Part shown: piece by piece, positions 6,580 through 10,745 of the stretch
How positions within the stretch are numbered: the stretch's first letter is position 1
How the letters are laid out: each line of letters begins with the position of its first letter
DNA from: an uncultured Collinsella sp.
GTDB lineage: Bacteria; Actinomycetota; Coriobacteriia; Coriobacteriales; Coriobacteriaceae
NCBI GenBank assembly: GCA_900548815.1
Contig: URLR01000062.1
Location: 1 to 10,745, forward strand
Direction of reading: 5' to 3'
DNA length: 10,745 nucleotides
Notes under the pieces: generated by a model
Databases searched by the model: none
The model's input: the letters and a program-made list of their open reading frames with translations, nothing else
What the model was told of the DNA's origin: nothing
Program-made: the position numbers and the translations under genes

Positions 6580-9006
6580 TTACGCGTGCCAGATCTCGTC
6601 GCGGTACTCGCGAATGGTGCGGTCGCTCGAGAACCAACCGCTCGAAGCGGTGTTGAGCAGGGCCTTGCGGTTCCAGGTCTCCTGGTCGCCATAGCTGCCG
6701 GTGAGTTTCTCCCATGCATCCACGTAGCTGCGGAAGTCGGCCATGACCAGGTCGGGGTCGTTGTTGTTCATGAGCTCGTTGTAGATGCTCTCGAAGTTGC
6801 CCGAAAGACCCGCAAAGGTGTTGTCCTTGAGCTCGTCCATCACGTGGCCCAGACGCTCGCGATCGCCGTTGAGGGTATCCCACGCAAAGTAGCTATTGGA
6901 TGCCCAGAGCTGCTCGACCTCGGAAGCGGTCAGGCCGAAGATGGCCTCGTTCTCGCGGCCGGCCAGGTCGGCGATCTCGATGTTGGCGCCGTCGAGGGTA
7001 CCCAGCGTAATGGCGCCGTTCATCATGAGCTTCATGTTGGACGTACCCGAGGCCTCCTTGCCGGCCGTGGAGATCTGCTCCGAGATCTCGGCGGCAGGGT
7101 AGATGAGCTGGGCGTTGCTCACGCGGAAGTTGGGGATAAAGCAGACCTTCATGACCTCATTCACGCGGGCATCGTCGTTGATGACCTCGGCCACGGAGTT
7201 AATGAGGCGGATGGTCTCCTTGGCAAAGGTGTAGCTCGAGGCGGCCTTGCCGCTAAAGATGAAGGTCGTCGGCGTCACGTGGAAGTTGGGATCGGCGATG
7301 CGACGGTTGTAGATGTCCATCACCTTCATGATGTTCATGAGCTGGCGCTTGTAGGCGTGGAAGCGCTTAACCTGAACATCGAAGACGGTATTGGGGTCGA
7401 TGACCAGACCGGTCTCGGCCTTAACGTAGGCGGCCAGACGCTCCTTGTTGGCGCGCTTGGAGGCACCCACAGCCTTCAGGAACTCGGTGTCGTTCTGGAA
7501 CTCCTTGAGTTTCTCCAGCTCAAAGGCGTCCTTCAGCCAGCCGTCGCCAATGGCCTCGGTCACGAGCTTGGCATAGGTGGGGTTGGCCTCGGCAAAGAAG
7601 CGACGGTGCGAGATGCCGTTGGTCTTGTTGTTGAACTTCTCGGGCGTCAGGGCATAGAAGTCCTTGAGCACGATGTTCTTGATGATGTCGGAGTGAATCT
7701 TTGCCACGCCGTTGACGCTGTGGCTGCAGATCACAGACAGGTTGGCCATGCGAATCTCGCCGTCCCACAGGATGGCGGTCTGGCGCAGACGCTCCTGCCA
7801 GCCCTCCTGCGTGGTGTCGAACGACTCGTGCCAACGGCGGCTGATCTCGTCGATGATCTGGTACACGCGGGGGAGGAGCTTGGAGAACGTGCCGATGGGC
7901 CACTTCTCCAGAGCCTCGGGCAGGATGGTGTGGTTGGTGTAGCTCACGACCTGCGTCACGATGTTCCAGGCGTCGTCCCACTCGAGCTTCTTCTCGTCGA
8001 TGAGGATACGCATGAGTTCGGGGCCGCACATGGCGGGGTGGGTGTCGTTGGTATGGATGGCAACAAACTGCGGCAGCAGCTCCCAGTTCTCGCCGTGCTC
8101 CTTCTCAAAGGTGTCGAGCAGGCTGTAGATGCCGGCCGAAACAAACAGGTACTCCTGCTTCAGGCGCAGCAGACGGCCGTGCTCGCCGGCGTCGTTGGGA
8201 TAGAGGATGGCGCTGATGGCCTCGGCCTCGGCGCGCTCGGCATCGGCCAGGGCGTAGTCGCCGCGGTTGAAGGCCTCCAGGTCAAAGTGCTCCTCGACCG
8301 GCTCGGCGGCCCAGACGCGCAGCTTGTTGACGGTCTCGCCGGCATAGCCCACCACGGGGATGTCGTAGGGGACGGCCAGGATATCCTGCGTGTCCACCGT
8401 GCGGTAGAACGTGCGGCCATTCTCCTCAAAGCCCTCAACATGGCCACCAAACTTAATGGTCACGGCCTTATCCTGACGGCGGACTTCCCAGGGATAGCCG
8501 TGGGTGAGCCACTCGTCGGTAGCCTCGACCTGGCTGCCGTTGACGATCTCCTGCTTAAACAGGCCGTAGCGGTAGCGCATGCCGTTGCCGTAGCCGGCGA
8601 TGCCCTCGGCTGCCATGGAATCCAGGAAGCATGCGGCAAGACGGCCCAGACCACCGTTGCCCAGAGCCGGATCGGGCTCCTGGTTCTCAATGACGGACAG
8701 ATCGAAGCCCATGTCGTCGAGCGCCTCGGCGACCATGTCGCGCACGCCAAAGTTGAGCAGGTAGTTGTCGAGCAGGCGGCCGATCAAAAACTCGATCGAG
8801 AAGTAGTACACGCGCTTCTTGCCCTCGGCGGTGGCGCGGGCGTCGCTCTTGGTGGCAACGGTGCGTGCCTTCTCGGCCACGAGCTTGGCCAGGGCGTTAA
8901 AGCGGTCGAGGTCGCTGGCGGCCTCGACGCTCTTGCCGCTGATGCTCATGACGGCATCGCGATAGAGCTCGGTAAACTCCTGCTTGTTGTCGAAGATCTT
9001 ATTCAT
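6580..9006 (-). CDS. glgP: Glycogen (alpha-glucan) phosphorylase, GT35
   Basis: PLP-dependent enzyme that removes terminal glucose units of alpha-1,4 chains as glucose-1-phosphate, in the cytoplasm. The 808-aa product matches the family length (E. coli GlgP 815). Seen: KKRVYYFSIEFLIGRLL (63-79), the glycine-rich GNGGLGRLAACFLDS (116-130), AIHTNDTHPAMCGPELMR (316-333), VQVKRFHAYKRQ (545-556), and the PLP site EASGTSNMKLMMNG with Schiff-base lysine K659. Start: ATG 9006 is preceded by GGAAGGA at short spacing and gives the usual N-terminus. It ends normally in DEIWHA with no basic tail, unlike GlgA and GlgB. The gene lies between glgB and glgC, so degradation and synthesis are probably co-transcribed. 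Whether it prefers glycogen or maltodextrin cannot be told here. Confidence 0.97.
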   Translation of the reverse strand: MNKIFDNKQEFTELYRDAVMSISGKSVEAASDLDRFNALAKLVAEKARTVATKSDARATAEGKKRVYYFSIEFLIGRLLDNYLLNFGVRDMVAEALDDMGFDLSVIENQEPDPALGNGGLGRLAACFLDSMAAEGIAGYGNGMRYRYGLFKQEIVNGSQVEATDEWLTHGYPWEVRRQDKAVTIKFGGHVEGFEENGRTFYRTVDTQDILAVPYDIPVVGYAGETVNKLRVWAAEPVEEHFDLEAFNRGDYALADAERAEAEAISAILYPNDAGEHGRLLRLKQEYLFVSAGIYSLLDTFEKEHGENWELLPQFVAIHTNDTHPAMCGPELMRILIDEKKLEWDDAWNIVTQVVSYTNHTILPEALEKWPIGTFSKLLPRVYQIIDEISRRWHESFDTTQEGWQERLRQTAILWDGEIRMANLSVICSHSVNGVAKIHSDIIKNIVLKDFYALTPEKFNNKTNGISHRRFFAEANPTYAKLVTEAIGDGWLKDAFELEKLKEFQNDTEFLKAVGASKRANKERLAAYVKAETGLVIDPNTVFDVQVKRFHAYKRQLMNIMKVMDIYNRRIADPNFHVTPTTFIFSGKAASSYTFAKETIRLINSVAEVINDDARVNEVMKVCFIPNFRVSNAQLIYPAAEISEQISTAGKEASGTSNMKLMMNGAITLGTLDGANIEIADLAGRENEAIFGLTASEVEQLWASNSYFAWDTLNGDRERLGHVMDELKDNTFAGLSGNFESIYNELMNNNDPDLVMADFRSYVDAWEKLTGSYGDQETWNRKALLNTASSGWFSSDRTIREYRDEIWHA

Positions 9007-9007
9007 A

Positions 9008-9041
9008 CGTTCCTTCCCCCGGGGATGTTTCTCCCGGAACG
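9008..9041 (-). promoter_or_regulatory. Possible ribosome-site-sequestering hairpin before glgP
   Basis: On the minus strand CGTTCC (9036-9041) is complementary to GGAACG (9008-9013), which overlaps the glgP Shine-Dalgarno (GGAAGGA) and ends two bases before the ATG. An inner stem GGGA/TCCC (9032-9035 and 9022-9025) lies within. If formed, the fold would partly mask the ribosome site. The lower stem is only 6 bp and has a large bulge above it, so this is tentative. Confidence 0.35.
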
Positions 9042-9059
9042 GTTATGACTTGTATCCTA

Positions 9060-9074
9060 CGCCCCGGCGGGGCG
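9060..9074 (-). promoter_or_regulatory. GC-rich hairpin between glgB and glgP
   Basis: CGCCCC and GGGGCG form a perfect 6-bp, all-GC stem with a 3-base loop, 25 bases after the glgB stop. No U-run follows on the minus strand (TAGGATAC), so it is not a standard terminator. It could pause RNA polymerase or protect a glgB mRNA 3' end. Confidence 0.4.
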
Positions 9075-9099
9075 GGTAATTACAGTGGTAACACCTTTG

Positions 9100-10711
9100 T
9101 TACGCTTTCTTGGCAGGATCCTTAACGGCAGCTGCCTTGGCCTTGGAAGCAGCCTTCTTGGCCGTGGTGGACTTGGCCGAAGCCTTGGCGGCGGGCTTGG
9201 CAGCCTTCGCCTTAGCCGGAGCCTTCTTAGCAGCTGCGGCCTTGGGCTTCACCGAGGACATGCGCTTGCGCGTCGCCTTCTTGGGCTCCTCGACCACGGG
9301 CGGCTTATAGCTGCTGGGACCGCGGCGCTTAAGTACCACGCCTGCAAGGCCGGGCACCTTAATCTCGATGGAGTCCATCTGCCCGTTCCAGGGATAGGGC
9401 TCGCTCGAGCAGGTGTAGGGCTCCTCACCGGCATAGCCGCTGCCGCCAAACTCGGGACGGTCGGAATCGAAGATGACCTCCCAGTCACCCTCGCGCGGCA
9501 CGCCCACGCGGAAGCTCTCGTAGCTCGCCGGGTCAAAGTTGATCAGAATCACCAGGTCGTTATCGACGTCCTCGCCCTGGCGCACAAAGCTCACGATGGA
9601 CTGCTTGGAGTTGTCCGCGTCGATCCAGGTAAAGCCGTCGTCGGTGTAGCCGCGCTCGTATAGGGCGGGCTCGGCGGTGTACAGATGGTTAAGTGCCTTG
9701 ATAAACGCCTGATGATGACGGTGAGTCTCGTACTCCTCGGTCAGGAACCACTGAATGGACTCGTAGTAGCGCCATTCAATAAACTGGCCGATCTCGTTGC
9801 CCATAAAGTTGAGCTTGGCACCGGGGTGCGTCATTTGGTAGAAAGCCAGCGTGCGCAGGCCGGCAAACTGGCGCCACCAGTCGCCCGGCATGCGGCCGAT
9901 CAGCGAGCATTTTCCGTGCACGACCTCGTCGTGGCTCAGCGGACAAATAAAGTTCTCGGTAAAGGCGTACATGATGGAGAACGTGAGCAGGCCGTGGTTG
10001 CCGGGACGCCACGGAAAATCGGTCTGCATGTAGTGCAGGGTGTCGTTCATCCAGCCCATGTCCCACTTGTAGTGGAAGCCCAGGCCGCCGTCCTGCGGCG
10101 GGTAGGTCACGAGCGGCCACGCGGTGGATTCCTCGGCCATCATCATCACGTCGGGGTAGTGAGCCTCAACAGCGCAGTTGACCTGACGGATAAACGCGCT
10201 GGCGTCCAGGTCCTCCTCGGTACCGTACTTGTTGAACTTCTTTTGGCCCGGGTCGTCGATGCCAAAGTTGAGGTACAGCATGCTGGACACGCCGTCCATG
10301 CGAATGCCGTCAACGTGGAAGTTCTCGAGCCAATACAGCACGTTGGAGACCAGGAAGGAACGGACCTCGCCGCGGGCAAAGTCAAACTTGTGCGTGCCCC
10401 AGTTGGGGTGGATTTCGTGCTCAAACAGCATGTGCCCGTTAAAGGTGGCAAGACCGTGGGAGTCGGCACAAAAGCCGCCGGGCACCCAGTCCATGATCAC
10501 GCCGATGCCCGCCTTGTGGCACGCATCGATAAAGTGCATGAGCTGCTGCGGGTTACCGTAGCGCGACGTGGCGGCATAGTAGCCGGTCGTCTGGTAGCCC
10601 CAGGAGCCGTCGAAGGGATGCTCCATGAGCGGCATGACCTCGATATGCGTGTAGCCCATGTCGCGCACGTAGTCCACGAGCTCCACCGACAAGTCGTCGT
10701 AGGTGTAGAAC
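9100..10711 (-). CDS. glgB: 1,4-alpha-glucan branching enzyme (GH13), N-terminus missing, with H1-like C-terminal tail
   Basis: Cuts alpha-1,4 chains and rejoins them as alpha-1,6 branches of glycogen. About 536 genuine residues remain; the contig ends inside the gene, and about 260-270 N-terminal residues (CBM48 region and first barrel strands, judged from the 728-aa E. coli enzyme) are absent. Counting from the codon at 10728: EHPFDGSWGYQTTGYY (36-51), region I-like VIMDWVP (77-83), region II GIRMD with nucleophile D145, region III MAEEST with acid/base E199, and region IV LSHDEVVHGK with D267. All catalytic residues are present. The all-beta C-terminal domain ends near 470 and is followed by a basic tail of about 70 residues. 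The apparent Met start at 10728 (M-C-I-R-D-R) is translated adapter, not protein. It is the first visible gene of the operon; the true start and promoter lie off the contig. Confidence 0.96.
9103..9312 (-). other. Lys/Ala-rich tail of GlgB (last ~70 residues)
   Basis: After the branching-enzyme C-terminal domain (..GLAGVVLKRRGPS) the protein continues with about 70 residues dominated by Lys and Ala: AAAAKKAPAKAKAAKPAAKA and similar runs, about 22 Lys/Arg against 3 Asp/Glu. It contains ATRKR, also found at the very end of GlgA. It resembles histone H1 tails and is likely disordered. E. coli-type GlgB ends without such an extension. Confidence 0.88.
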
Positions 10712-10745
10712 CTGTCTCTTATACACATCTGACGCTGCCGACGAT
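10712..10745. other. Nextera/Tn5 sequencing adapter left at the contig end (not biological)
   Basis: Positions 10712-10730 read CTGTCTCTTATACACATCT, the reverse complement of the 19-bp Tn5 mosaic end used in Nextera libraries. Positions 10731-10744 read GACGCTGCCGACGA, the rest of the read-1 transposase adapter. The final T would be the first index base or the next adapter base. The glgB reading frame becomes nonsense exactly at the junction. Confidence 0.98.

Noticed and set aside
6586..9048. Very long open frame on the plus strand opposite glgP (about 820 codons)
   Set aside because: It is the antisense shadow of glgP, caused by G/C third-position bias; its translation is Val/Leu/Gly-rich with no recognisable domain, while the minus strand gives a textbook phosphorylase.
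10708..10728. ATG at 10728 as a genuine shortened GlgB start
   Set aside because: The codons come from the sequencing adapter; the family needs about 260 more N-terminal residues.

Overview
This window carries a glycogen metabolism cluster. All genes lie on the minus strand, so transcription runs from high to low coordinates in the order glgB, glgP, glgC, glgD, glgA. A terminator follows glgA, and beyond it lies a separate glycoside hydrolase family 13 (GH13) gene. The coding DNA is GC-rich with strong G/C third-position bias, while the one long intergenic gap is clearly AT-richer. A GC-rich genome that pairs GlgC with the GlgD subunit best suits a gut actinobacterium of the class Coriobacteriia, for example Collinsella. 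That placement is inference from gene content and recalled protein similarity; no search was run.

Region by region: 1-1369 is a GH13 alpha-glucan hydrolase (neopullulanase/cyclomaltodextrinase-like) whose 3' part is cut by the window edge. 1370-1800 has no protein gene. It holds the probable GH13 promoter and leader, a 132-bp block bounded by inverted repeats, and a strong 20-bp-stem terminator after glgA. 1801-4101 is glgA (glycogen synthase), 4192-5319 glgD, 5324-6472 glgC (ADP-glucose pyrophosphorylase), 6580-9006 glgP (glycogen phosphorylase) and 9100-10711 glgB (branching enzyme, N-terminal part missing). The last 34 bases (10712-10745) are not biological: they match the Nextera/Tn5 sequencing adapter, so the contig really ends at about 10711.

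Together the genes form a full store-and-release cycle. GlgC/GlgD make ADP-glucose from glucose-1-phosphate and ATP, GlgA extends alpha-1,4 chains, GlgB adds alpha-1,6 branches, and GlgP releases glucose-1-phosphate again. The GH13 enzyme probably trims maltodextrins or limit dextrins. glgC and glgD are separated by only 4 bases. The other intergenic gaps in the operon are about 90-107 bases and each contains a hairpin.

The most unusual feature is that two enzymes, GlgA and GlgB, carry long low-complexity Lys/Ala/Thr/Pro tails resembling histone H1 after otherwise normal catalytic domains (about 276 residues on GlgA, about 70 on GlgB). The tails share a T-R-K-R motif. GlgC, GlgD and GlgP have no such tail. 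The second unexplained item is the repeat-filled intergenic block at 1577-1708, which looks like a small dispersed element or a regulator-binding region.
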